Below, piece by piece: positions 24,083-30,894 of a DNA stretch of 41,498 nt. The notes beneath the pieces were generated by a model. That model was not told the DNA's origin and searched no databases. It saw nothing but the letters and a program-made list of their open reading frames with translations. Numbering within the stretch: the stretch's first letter is position 1; each line of letters begins with the position of its first letter. The stretch comes from Actinomadura sp. 6K520. Its GTDB lineage: Bacteria > Actinomycetota > Actinomycetes > Streptosporangiales > Streptosporangiaceae. The stretch spans positions 1 to 41,498 of the forward strand of contig NZ_SMLC01000057.1 of the NCBI RefSeq assembly GCF_004349245.1, read 5' to 3'. The position numbers were made by a program, and so were the translations under genes.

Positions 24083-25476
24083 GCGCGCTCCCCTCCGCAG
24101 GCGTCGACGAACCTGCTCGCGACCCAGGGCGACCCGGCCCAGTGCAGATGAAGGTAGGACGCGACGCACTCGCCCTGCACGAACCCCACGGGGCCGGACC
24201 CTGCCCACTGCCACGCGGCGGTGTCCCCGTGAACCGGCTCGGTGACCGTTCCGTGGAACTCGTGGCCGCGGACGCGTTCGCCCGTGCGGGCGACGACCGA
24301 GTCGGCCACCGCCACCGCGGCACGATAACCCAGCGTCAGCCGCGAGGCCATGGCCGCCCGGACACCGTCCAGGACCCCGCACATCGGCGCGCCGTCCAGC
24401 TCTTGGGCGAGATAGAGGAGGCCGGCGCATTCGGCGTATACGGGCCGGGACGCCCGGCCGAACGCCGCCATCTCCTCGCGCAGGGGTTCGTTGGCCGAAA
24501 GCTCCGCCGCGTGCACCTCGGGGAACCCTCCGCCGATGACGACGCCCTTCGCCCGTTCGGGGAGCCTCTCGTCCCGCAGCGGGTCGAACCGGACGACCTC
24601 GGCACCCGCGGCGGTGAGGAGTTCCTCGTTCTCCGCGTAGCCGAACGTGAACGCCGGTCCCCCGGCGACGGCGACGCGCGGCCGCTCACCCGCCTTCCGC
24701 TGGACGACCTCCTCCTGGACCGCCACGGACGGGTTCCACGGCTCGGCCTCCAGCGGAGAGGCCGCGCGGGCCAGGGCGAGCACCGCGTCCAGGTCGCAGG
24801 AGGCGGCCACGAGGTCACCCAGGCGCCGGACGGTCTCCACCGCCTCCGCCCGCCGTTCGGCGGCCGGGACGAGCCCGAGATGGCGGGACGGGGCCGTCAC
24901 CCCGCCCGCTTCGCGCAGCGCGCCCAGTACCGGCAAGCCCAGTTCCTCGACGGCCTCGCGGCACATGCGCTCGTGCCCTTCCGAGCCGAGACGGTTGAGG
25001 ATCACGCCGCCGACCCTGACCGTCCCGTACGACCGGAACCCGTGGACGAGGGCCGCGACCGACCGTCCGGCCGCCGCCGAAGCGTCCACCACCAGCACGA
25101 CGGGTGCGTCCAGGAGGGTCGCGACGTGCGCGGTGGACGCGTAGTCGCCGCCACCGGCCGAGTCGGACGCCCCCAGGCCCGCCGCGCCGTCGTACAGGCC
25201 CATGACGCCTTCGACGACGGCGATGTCCGCCCCGGAGGCGCCGTGCAGGAACAGCGGGACGACCATTTCCTCGGACGTCAGCCACGGATCCAGGTTGCGT
25301 CCGGGCCGCCCCGTGGCGAGCGCGTGGTAGCCGGGGTCGATGTAGTCGGGGCCTACCTTGTGCGGGGAAACGCGCAGGCCGAGGCCGGCGAACGCGGCCA
25401 TCAAGCCCGTCGCCACGGTCGTCTTGCCGCTTCCGGTGGAAGGCGCGGCCACCACGAGCCGAGGGACAGTAGGCAC
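24079..25476 (-). CDS. cobB: Hydrogenobyrinic acid a,c-diamide synthase (cobyrinate a,c-diamide synthase)
   Basis: A 465-aa ATP- and glutamine-dependent amidase adding amides to side chains a and c of (hydrogeno)byrinate. N-terminal dethiobiotin-synthetase-like ATPase: APSTGSGKTTVATGL P-loop (residues about 10-24), HKVGPDYIDPGYH, VVEGVMGLYDG. C-terminal class I-like glutamine amidotransferase: YAECAGLLYL with nucleophile Cys, VIGGGFPE, GHEFHG and the final YLHLHW. GTG start at 25476 has little room for a ribosome binding site: TATGCT lies about 8 bases upstream on the minus strand, so the transcript is probably leaderless. A TetR gene diverges 24 bp away. Confidence 0.93.
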   Translation of the reverse strand: MPTVPRLVVAAPSTGSGKTTVATGLMAAFAGLGLRVSPHKVGPDYIDPGYHALATGRPGRNLDPWLTSEEMVVPLFLHGASGADIAVVEGVMGLYDGAAGLGASDSAGGGDYASTAHVATLLDAPVVLVVDASAAAGRSVAALVHGFRSYGTVRVGGVILNRLGSEGHERMCREAVEELGLPVLGALREAGGVTAPSRHLGLVPAAERRAEAVETVRRLGDLVAASCDLDAVLALARAASPLEAEPWNPSVAVQEEVVQRKAGERPRVAVAGGPAFTFGYAENEELLTAAGAEVVRFDPLRDERLPERAKGVVIGGGFPEVHAAELSANEPLREEMAAFGRASRPVYAECAGLLYLAQELDGAPMCGVLDGVRAAMASRLTLGYRAAVAVADSVVARTGERVRGHEFHGTVTEPVHGDTAAWQWAGSGPVGFVQGECVASYLHLHWAGSPWVASRFVDACGGERA

Positions 25477-25500
25477 GTCCGCACAGCATAGGCTGTCACG
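25477..25500. promoter_or_regulatory. 24-bp divergent start-to-start region with dyad
   Basis: The start codons of cobB (-) and the TetR gene (+) are separated by 24 bp. It contains ACAGC-ATAG-GCTGT (25483-25496). TATGCT reads as a -10 element toward cobB and TAGGCT toward TetR, each about 6-8 bases from a GTG, so both mRNAs may be leaderless. The dyad overlaps both -10 elements and is a natural site for the TetR protein. Confidence 0.5.
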
Positions 25501-26133
25501 GTGAGCTACCAGCGCCTGGCCCCGGACGAGCGGCGTGCCCAGATTCTGGACGTCGCGCGCCGGATGTTCACCGAGCTCCCCTACGCCGAGGTGTCCACCG
25601 CCGCGATCGCCCGCGAGACCGGGGTCCAGCGGGGCCTGATCCACTACTACTTCGGGACGAAACGGGAGCTCTTCCTCAAGGTCGTCCAGGGGCTGACGGC
25701 GTCGGCCGCGCTGCAGGTGCCGCCGGTGGACGAGCGGCGCACGCTGCCCGAGGCGGTCGAGCTGTGCGTGAACCTGTTCCTCGACACGGCGGAGCGGAAC
25801 GCGACGACATGGTTCGCGGCGCTGGACGCCGAGGGGTTCGGGCAGGACCCGGAGCTGCTGCGGATCGTCAACCGGTTCCGCGACGAGGCGGTCGAGCACA
25901 TGCTCGCGGTCCTGCGGGTGCCGGAGCCGACCGCGACCCTGCGCGCCGTCCTGCGCACCTACTCGGGGCTGGTGGACGCGGCGACCCGGCAATGGCTCCA
26001 GGAGGAGACGCTCGACCGCGAGCAGGTGCACACGCTCCTCGCACGGACTCTCCTCACCCTGGTGAGCGAAATCGGTCCTGCCCTGGAAAAGGAACCCGCC
26101 CGGGAAGTGGAACCGGCCCTGGAAAAGAGCTAG
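25501..26133 (+). CDS. TetR-family transcriptional regulator
   Basis: A 210-aa repressor-type protein. The N-terminal DNA-binding domain is clear: RRAQILDVARRMFTELPYAEVSTAAIARETGVQRGLIHYYFGTKRELFLKVV (residues about 10-60, turn helix at GVQRGLIHYYF). The C-terminal ligand domain is all-helical (residues 75-195) and not diagnostic. The tail repeats PALEK twice (GPALEKEPAREVEPALEK), a small internal duplication of unusually A-rich DNA. GTG start at 25501, divergent from cobB, so it could repress cobB and itself. The ligand is unknown; a link to cobalamin is inference from position only. Confidence 0.88.
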   Translation: MSYQRLAPDERRAQILDVARRMFTELPYAEVSTAAIARETGVQRGLIHYYFGTKRELFLKVVQGLTASAALQVPPVDERRTLPEAVELCVNLFLDTAERNATTWFAALDAEGFGQDPELLRIVNRFRDEAVEHMLAVLRVPEPTATLRAVLRTYSGLVDAATRQWLQEETLDREQVHTLLARTLLTLVSEIGPALEKEPAREVEPALEKS

Positions 26134-26175
26134 GCCGTCGCGGCGAAAAGGGCGGCAGGGCAGCGGGCGGTACGG

Positions 26176-26709
26176 CTACGAGAGCACCGCGGTGGCGCCG
26201 GGAACGGCGAACCAGACGGCCTTGCCGCGGACGGGCGGCCCTAATCGCGACATCGTCCGCCGCATCCCCCACCGCTCCCCGGACAGGTCGCGGACGATGC
26301 TCAGCCCGCGCCCGCAGTCGCCGGACGTCCAGGAGTAGCCGGGCAGCGACGCGTCGGCGAGCGCGTCGAAGACGGCGCACCGCACCTCGCCCGCCCCGCC
26401 GGCCGGGGCGTCGCCGCCCGCCACGTACAGCCACAGCTCGTGGGGGCCGTGCTCGCCGGCGTGCTGGTGCGCGTTGGTCGCGAGCTCGCTCACCATGAGC
26501 TGCGCGTCGGCGATCACGTCGCCCGGCACGCCCAGCGAGGCGAGCGCGTCGCGCAGGACGGCGCGGGCATGGCTTGCGCACCCCGGCCCGCCGGGCAGGG
26601 CCCACACCCAGCCCGGCATGGTGCCCGCCGGGGCACGGGCCTCTCCGGTCGGGACGGCCACTGCGTCGGCCATGGTCTGTGGCGCGAGATCGGCTGGCGT
26701 GCGCTGCAC
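26176..26709 (-). CDS. Anti-sigma-factor-like ATP-binding protein (HATPase_c_2)
   Basis: A 177-aa GHKL-fold protein of the RsbW/SpoIIAB-like group, cytosolic. Seen: VPGDVIADAQLMVSELATNAHQHAG (N box with Asn and the Glu-Leu-Ala-Thr-Asn pattern), VFDALADASLPGYSW in place of a classical G1 DxG, and GDCGRGLSIVRDLSGERWGM (G2 box). Catalysis as a Ser kinase on an anti-anti-sigma is possible, but many actinomycete paralogues lack known partners. GTG at 26709 has GGGAGGA four bases upstream. It diverges from an XRE-DUF5753 gene followed by DUF397, the composition of the whiJ/abaA-like loci of Streptomyces, where these proteins act together in development and antibiotic control. Confidence 0.82.
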   Translation of the reverse strand: MQRTPADLAPQTMADAVAVPTGEARAPAGTMPGWVWALPGGPGCASHARAVLRDALASLGVPGDVIADAQLMVSELATNAHQHAGEHGPHELWLYVAGGDAPAGGAGEVRCAVFDALADASLPGYSWTSGDCGRGLSIVRDLSGERWGMRRTMSRLGPPVRGKAVWFAVPGATAVLS

Positions 26710-26792
26710 GGGTTCCTCCCACGGTCGCGTGCCTGACGCGGCCGGCCCGCTCGTCACGCAGAGTCCACGGCCGGTCACGGAACAAAGCGTGA

Positions 26793-26807
26793 CGTGAGAA
26801 TCTCACG
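26793..26807. promoter_or_regulatory. 15-bp palindrome between the ATPase and XRE genes
   Basis: CGTGAGA-A-TCTCACG has perfect 7-bp arms. It lies 83 bp from the ATPase start and 93 bp from the XRE start in an AT-richer region, a natural operator for the XRE protein. Confidence 0.55.
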
Positions 26808-26879
26808 ATCGCAAGTGTCTTCACACATTTGCTTCACCCTTTCCGCCGGGTTGGCCAATCGCGTTGTGGCGCGCGCCGA

Positions 26880-26898
26880 GAGTGGCAAGACTCCACTC
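26880..26898. promoter_or_regulatory. Dyad next to the XRE start codon
   Basis: GAGTGG (26880-26885) and CCACTC (26893-26898) are 6-bp arms with a 7-base spacer, ending two bases before the ATG at 26901. No ribosome binding site is visible there, so the dyad may be an operator or a hairpin in a short leader. Confidence 0.35.
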
Positions 26899-26900
26899 CC

Positions 26901-27746
26901 ATGACCTACCGCCCCACCGTTCGTGGCCGCCGTCTGGCGCGGGAGCTCCGCAAGCTCCGCGAGGAGCAGGGCCTGACCCTGCAGGAGGTGGCCGACCGGC
27001 TCGACTGGTCGCGAGCCACCGTCTCCCGCCTCGAAACGAGCCAGACCCGGCCAAAGCCAGGCGACATCGCCGACATCCTCGATCTCTACGGCGTGCCGAG
27101 CCCCGGCCGCGACGCGCTCATCACCCTCGCCCGGCAGGCCGGGCAGCGCGGCTGGTGGACCGCCTACCAGGACGTCTTCGCCGGCAGCTACGTCGCCCTG
27201 GAGGACGAGGCATCGCACATCCGCACCTGGGACCCCCAGCTCGTCCACGGGCTGCTGCAGACCGAGGACTACTCCCGCGCCGTGATCACGGCCGGCCGGC
27301 TGCTGCCCGCCCAGGAGGACATCGAGCGCCGCATCTCCGCCCGCAAGATACGCCAGTCCCTGCTCGACCGGGCGGACGCGCCGCGCCTGCAGGTGATCTT
27401 CGATGAGGCGGTCCTGCACCGGCCGATCGGCGGCGAGGAGGTGATGCGCGCGCAGCTGGACGCGCTCGCCACCGCCGCGAAAACCCGCCCAACCGTGTCA
27501 ATACAGGTACTTCCATATACAGCAAAGGAGCATGCGGGCCTTGATGGACGATTCACCATATTGTCGTATCCAGACCCCGCAGACCCAGATATCGCCTACG
27601 TAGAGGGCACCATGGGTGACGTTTACCTTGAGAGCGCCGAGGCAATAGCAAAGCACAGGGATCGCTTCCAGCGGATCGAGGAGGCGGCCCTGTCCCCCGA
27701 GGATTCCGCGCACCTCATCGCCGAGGCAGCAAGGAGCAGCCCGTGA
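26901..27746 (+). CDS. XRE-family regulator with DUF5753 (WhiJ-like)
   Basis: A 281-aa DNA-binding protein. N-terminal helix-turn-helix (residues about 10-65): RRLARELRKLREEQGLTLQEVADRLDWSRATVSRLE, split across helices 1-3. The remainder is DUF5753 (WWTAYQDVFAGSYVALEDEASHIRTWDPQLVHGLLQTEDYSRAV ... LPYTAKEHAGLDGRF), typical of WhiJ-like actinomycete regulators. No clear ribosome binding site precedes the ATG at 26901; a TTG/GTG further upstream is not better. Its stop overlaps the DUF397 start (GTGA). From about 27490 to 27660 the codons become strikingly AT-rich (three ATA, many GCA/CCA/TAT), unlike the rest of the gene and window, suggesting mosaic origin. The ligand or partner is probably the DUF397 protein. 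Confidence 0.9.
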   Translation: MTYRPTVRGRRLARELRKLREEQGLTLQEVADRLDWSRATVSRLETSQTRPKPGDIADILDLYGVPSPGRDALITLARQAGQRGWWTAYQDVFAGSYVALEDEASHIRTWDPQLVHGLLQTEDYSRAVITAGRLLPAQEDIERRISARKIRQSLLDRADAPRLQVIFDEAVLHRPIGGEEVMRAQLDALATAAKTRPTVSIQVLPYTAKEHAGLDGRFTILSYPDPADPDIAYVEGTMGDVYLESAEAIAKHRDRFQRIEEAALSPEDSAHLIAEAARSSP

Positions 27747-27943
27747 CCAACCTGCAGCGCGAACTCACCGGTGCCCCCTGGCGCACGTCCTCCCACAGCG
27801 GGAGCGGCGACCAGTGCGTCGAGGTGGCACCACTGTCCAGTGACCTTCGCGCGGTGCGCGACTCCAAGGACCCCGCCGGACCGGCGCTGGTGCTGACGCC
27901 GGCCGCCTGGCGGAACCTGGTGAGCGCGATCAAGGAGAGCTAG
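27743..27943 (+). CDS. DUF397 small protein, partner of the XRE regulator
   Basis: A 66-aa DUF397 protein: APWRTSSHSGSGDQCVEVAPL, VRDSKDPAGPALVLTPAAWRNLV. The W-RTSSHSG...CVEVA...VRDSKDP core is the family signature. GTG start at 27743 overlaps the regulator's stop, preceded by AAGGAG seven bases upstream. In Streptomyces such proteins are encoded with WhiJ-like regulators and modulate them; biochemical function is poorly known. A perfect terminator hairpin follows 13 bp after the stop, so the pair is a closed two-gene unit. Confidence 0.9.
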   Translation: MTNLQRELTGAPWRTSSHSGSGDQCVEVAPLSSDLRAVRDSKDPAGPALVLTPAAWRNLVSAIKES

Positions 27944-27955
27944 CGGCGACCGGCC

Positions 27956-27985
27956 GGGGGCCGCGGCGTCCGCGCCGCGGCCCCC
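27956..27985 (+). terminator. Perfect 13-bp terminator hairpin
   Basis: GGGGGCCGCGGCG (27956-27968) and CGCCGCGGCCCCC (27973-27985) pair perfectly around a TCCG tetraloop, 13 bp after the DUF397 stop. Short T-poor tail, as usual in actinobacteria. Confidence 0.85.
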
Positions 27986-27998
27986 ACCCTTCCGAGAA

Positions 27999-28016
27999 AC
28001 TAGAACCTGTTCTAGT
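27999..28016. promoter_or_regulatory. KstR-type operator
   Basis: ACTAGAACCTGTTCTAGT is a perfect palindrome of 8-bp arms with a CT centre, 32 bp before the oxidoreductase start. It fits the KstR consensus TNNAACNNGTTNNA at every fixed position. KstR is the TetR-family repressor of steroid and cholesterol degradation genes in mycobacteria and rhodococci. No kstR gene is in the window. Confidence 0.75.
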
Positions 28017-28048
28017 ATCGCGGTGCATCGACAACCGGAGGGTGCAAC

Positions 28049-29068
28049 GTGACCGCGGAACTCAAGCTCGGCATCAACGTCGGCTACTGGCAGCGCGAGG
28101 TCGACGACCAGACCGAGACGGTGCTGGCCGCCGAACGGTGCGGCTACGACTCGGTGTTCACCGCCGAGGCGTACGGCTCGGACGCCTTCACCCCGCTGAC
28201 CTGGTACGCCGCCCGCACCTCCCGGATCAGGCTCGGTACCGCGGTCGTCCAGCTCTCGGCGCGGACCCCGGTGGCGACCGCGATGCACGCGCTGACGCTG
28301 GACGCGCTGTCCGGCGGGCGGCTGATCCTCGGGCTCGGCGCGTCCGGCCCGCAGGTCGTCGAGGGCTGGTACGGGCAGCCGTTCCCGAAGCCGCTGGCCC
28401 GCACCCGCGAGTACCTCGACATCGTCCGGCAGGTGTGGCGCCGCGAGGCACCGGTGACCAGCGAGGGCCCGCACTACCCGCTGCCGTACCCCGGCGGGGC
28501 GGGACTCGGCAAGCCGCTGAAGTCGATCGTCCACCCGGTCCGCCCGGAGATCCCCGTCTACCTCGGCGCCGAGGGCCCGAAGAACATCGCGCTGTCCACC
28601 GAGGTCGCGCAGGGCTGGCTGCCGCTGTTCGTCGACCCGCAGCAGATCGAGCCGGTGTTCGGCGCGTCCCTCGCGAACCGCCCGGACGGCTTCGAGATCG
28701 CCGCGACCGTCACCACGATCGTCACCGACGACCTGGCGTCCGCGCTGCAGCTCGCCAAGATCCCCCTCGCGTTCTACATCGGCGGGATGGGCGCCCGCGA
28801 CCGCAACTTCCACCTCGACCTGATCGGCCGGCTCGGCTACGCCGAGCAGGCGGCGCGCGTCCAGGACCTCTTTCTCGGCGGCCGCCGCGACGAGGCGATC
28901 CAGGCCGTGCCGGACGAGCTGGCCGACTCCATCTCCCTGCTCGGCCCCATCGGGCGGATCAAGGGGCGGCTCCAGCTGTGGCGCGACAGCCCCGTCACCA
29001 CCCTGCTGATCGCGGGCGTGCGGGACGAGCCCACCCTGCGAGCGATCAAGGAGCTCGCCGACTCCTGA
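28049..29068 (+). CDS. LLM-class F420-dependent oxidoreductase (Rv3520c-like)
   Basis: A 339-aa luciferase-like (beta/alpha)8 flavin/F420 oxidoreductase, cytosolic, transferring hydride with reduced F420 or FMN. Seen: KLGINVGYWQREVDDQ, AAERCGYDSVFTAEAYGSDAFTPLTWYAA, IRLGTAVVQLSARTPVATAMHALTLD (split), RLILGLGASGPQVVEGWYGQPF, and VRPEIPVYLGAEGPKNIALSTEVAQGWLPLF. The GASGPQVVEGWYG motif and the length are those of the mycobacterial Rv3520c subgroup, whose gene is in the KstR regulon. GTG start at 28049 with GGAGGG seven bases upstream. A KstR-type palindrome immediately upstream supports a steroid or acyl-CoA related role; the substrate itself cannot be inferred. Confidence 0.87.
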   Translation: MTAELKLGINVGYWQREVDDQTETVLAAERCGYDSVFTAEAYGSDAFTPLTWYAARTSRIRLGTAVVQLSARTPVATAMHALTLDALSGGRLILGLGASGPQVVEGWYGQPFPKPLARTREYLDIVRQVWRREAPVTSEGPHYPLPYPGGAGLGKPLKSIVHPVRPEIPVYLGAEGPKNIALSTEVAQGWLPLFVDPQQIEPVFGASLANRPDGFEIAATVTTIVTDDLASALQLAKIPLAFYIGGMGARDRNFHLDLIGRLGYAEQAARVQDLFLGGRRDEAIQAVPDELADSISLLGPIGRIKGRLQLWRDSPVTTLLIAGVRDEPTLRAIKELADS

Positions 29069-29200
29069 GGCACGGGCTCCTGACGCACGGGCGGTTCCGG
29101 ACGAGACCGATCCCACATCATCGCGCGGAATGGAGGTAGGACACCGGGTGCTACACCGAACAGCATCCGGCGATACGCAGTCTGGAGATGAGGACACCCG

Positions 29201-30856
29201 ATGTCCGCGCAGCAGGACGCCGCCCGCCTTCTCGTCAGGACCCTGGAGGCGGAGGGCGTCGAGTACGTCTTCGGCATTCCCGGTGAAGAGAACATCCACT
29301 TCGTCCACGCGCTGAACGACTCCCCGATCCGCTACGTCCTCGTCCGGCACGAGCAGGCCGCCGCGTTCATGGCGGAGATCTACGGCCGCCTGACCGGCAG
29401 GGCGGGTGTGGCCTCGGCGACGCTCGGCCCCGGCGCGATCAACCTGCAGCTCGGCGTGGCGGACGCCACCACCAACAGCACGCCCGTCGTGGCGATCTCC
29501 GCGCAGGTCGGCCTCGACCGCATCTACAAGGAGTCGCACCAGATCGTCGACCTGGTCTCGCTCTTCCGCCCGATCACCAAGTGGTCCGAGCTGGCCCCGA
29601 CCGCCGAGGCCCTGCCGGAGATGGTGCGCAAGGCGTTCAAGACCGCGCAGACCGAGCGTCCCGGTGCCGTCTACCTGGCGATCCCCGAGGACGTCGAGAC
29701 CGCGAAGGTCTCCGCCGGCCTGAAGCCGCTGCCGGTCAACGTCGTCCGGCCGCAGGAGCCCTCGCCGGCGCAGATCGCCCGCGCCGCCGACGTCCTCGCC
29801 ACCGCCCGGCGCCCGATCGTCCTCGCCGGCCACGGCGCGACCCGCGCCGGCGCGAGCGGCGCGCTGCGGTACTTCTCCGAGCGGCTCGGCCTGCCGGTCG
29901 CGACGACGTTCAACGGCAAGGGCGTCTTCCCGGACGACCACCGCAACGCCCTCGGCGCGGTCGGGTTCATGCGCCATGACTACGTCAACTTCGGGTTCGG
30001 CGAGGCGGACGTCCTCGTCTCGGTGGGCTACGAGCCCCAGGAGTTCGACCCCGTCAAGATCAACCCGAGCGGCGACAAGAAGATCATCCACATCCACCAG
30101 TTCCCCGCCGAGGTCGACGAGAGCTACCCGGTCGAGGTCGGTATCCAGGGCGACATCTCGCGCAGCCTGCACACGCTGGCCGACAGCGTCCACCGCCGCT
30201 TCGACGTCAACGGCACCGGCGAGAAGATCCGCCGGATGCTCCGCGAGGAGCTGGCCCAGGGCGCCACCGACGACGGCCATCCGCTCTCGCCCCGCCGCAT
30301 CGTCGCCGACATCCGCGCCGCCATGGGCCGCGAGGACATCGTCCTCGCCGACACCGGCGCGGTGAAGATGTGGATGGCGCGCATGTACCCGACCTACGAG
30401 CCGAACACCCTGCTGGTCTCCAACGGCCTGTCGTCCATGGGCTTCTCCGTGCCGGGCGCGATCGCCGCCAAGCTCGCCCACCCGGACCGCAGGGTCCTCG
30501 CCGCGACCGGCGACGGCGCGTTCCTGATGAACTCCCAGGAGCTGGAGACCGCGGTCCGCGAGAACATCCCGATCACCGTTCTGATCTGGGACGACTCCGC
30601 CTACGGGCTGATCGAGTGGAAGATGGACCTCGACCTCGGGGAGAGCTCCAACATCAGGTTCGGCAACCCGGACTTCGTCCGGTACGCGGAGAGCTTCGGC
30701 GCCCGCGGGTACCGCGTGGAGTCCGCGGACGAGCTCCTCCCGACCCTCCGCAAGGCCCTGGCCGACGACAAGGTCTCGGTCATCGCCGTCCCGGTCGACT
30801 ACTCCCACAACCTGGAGCTGACCGACAAGCTGGGCGAGCTGACCGACCCCTTCTGA
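29201..30856 (+). CDS. Acetolactate synthase-like ThDP enzyme, catabolic (AlsS) type
   Basis: A 551-aa thiamine-diphosphate enzyme; acetolactate synthases condense two pyruvates to 2-acetolactate. N-terminal: GVEYVFGIPGEENIHFVHAL, and VLVRHEQAAAFMAEIYGRLTG with the ThDP-activating Glu. C-terminal ThDP site: GDGAFLMNSQELETAVRENIP followed by WDDSAYGLIEWK. The DDSAYG ending replaces the NN-type end of biosynthetic IlvB and matches catabolic AlsS (WNDSTYDM), so an FAD-independent, valine-insensitive enzyme is likely. No small subunit gene follows. ATG at 29201 preceded by GATGAGGA. It lies 132 bp after the LLM gene; co-transcription is possible but unproven. It could also be another decarboxylase or ligase of this superfamily. 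Confidence 0.83.
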   Translation: MSAQQDAARLLVRTLEAEGVEYVFGIPGEENIHFVHALNDSPIRYVLVRHEQAAAFMAEIYGRLTGRAGVASATLGPGAINLQLGVADATTNSTPVVAISAQVGLDRIYKESHQIVDLVSLFRPITKWSELAPTAEALPEMVRKAFKTAQTERPGAVYLAIPEDVETAKVSAGLKPLPVNVVRPQEPSPAQIARAADVLATARRPIVLAGHGATRAGASGALRYFSERLGLPVATTFNGKGVFPDDHRNALGAVGFMRHDYVNFGFGEADVLVSVGYEPQEFDPVKINPSGDKKIIHIHQFPAEVDESYPVEVGIQGDISRSLHTLADSVHRRFDVNGTGEKIRRMLREELAQGATDDGHPLSPRRIVADIRAAMGREDIVLADTGAVKMWMARMYPTYEPNTLLVSNGLSSMGFSVPGAIAAKLAHPDRRVLAATGDGAFLMNSQELETAVRENIPITVLIWDDSAYGLIEWKMDLDLGESSNIRFGNPDFVRYAESFGARGYRVESADELLPTLRKALADDKVSVIAVPVDYSHNLELTDKLGELTDPF

Positions 30857-30894
30857 GCACGATTGCCGGACGGGGGTCGGGGTAGTGCGGCGGG

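Noticed and set aside
25477..25500. Cobalamin riboswitch upstream of cobB
   Set aside because: Only 24 bp separate cobB from the divergent gene; no room for the roughly 200-base B12 element, and no B12-box sequence seen in the other gaps of the operon.
28042..29139. Forward frame overlapping the LLM oxidoreductase
   Set aside because: Arg/Ala/Pro shadow of the real gene in another frame.
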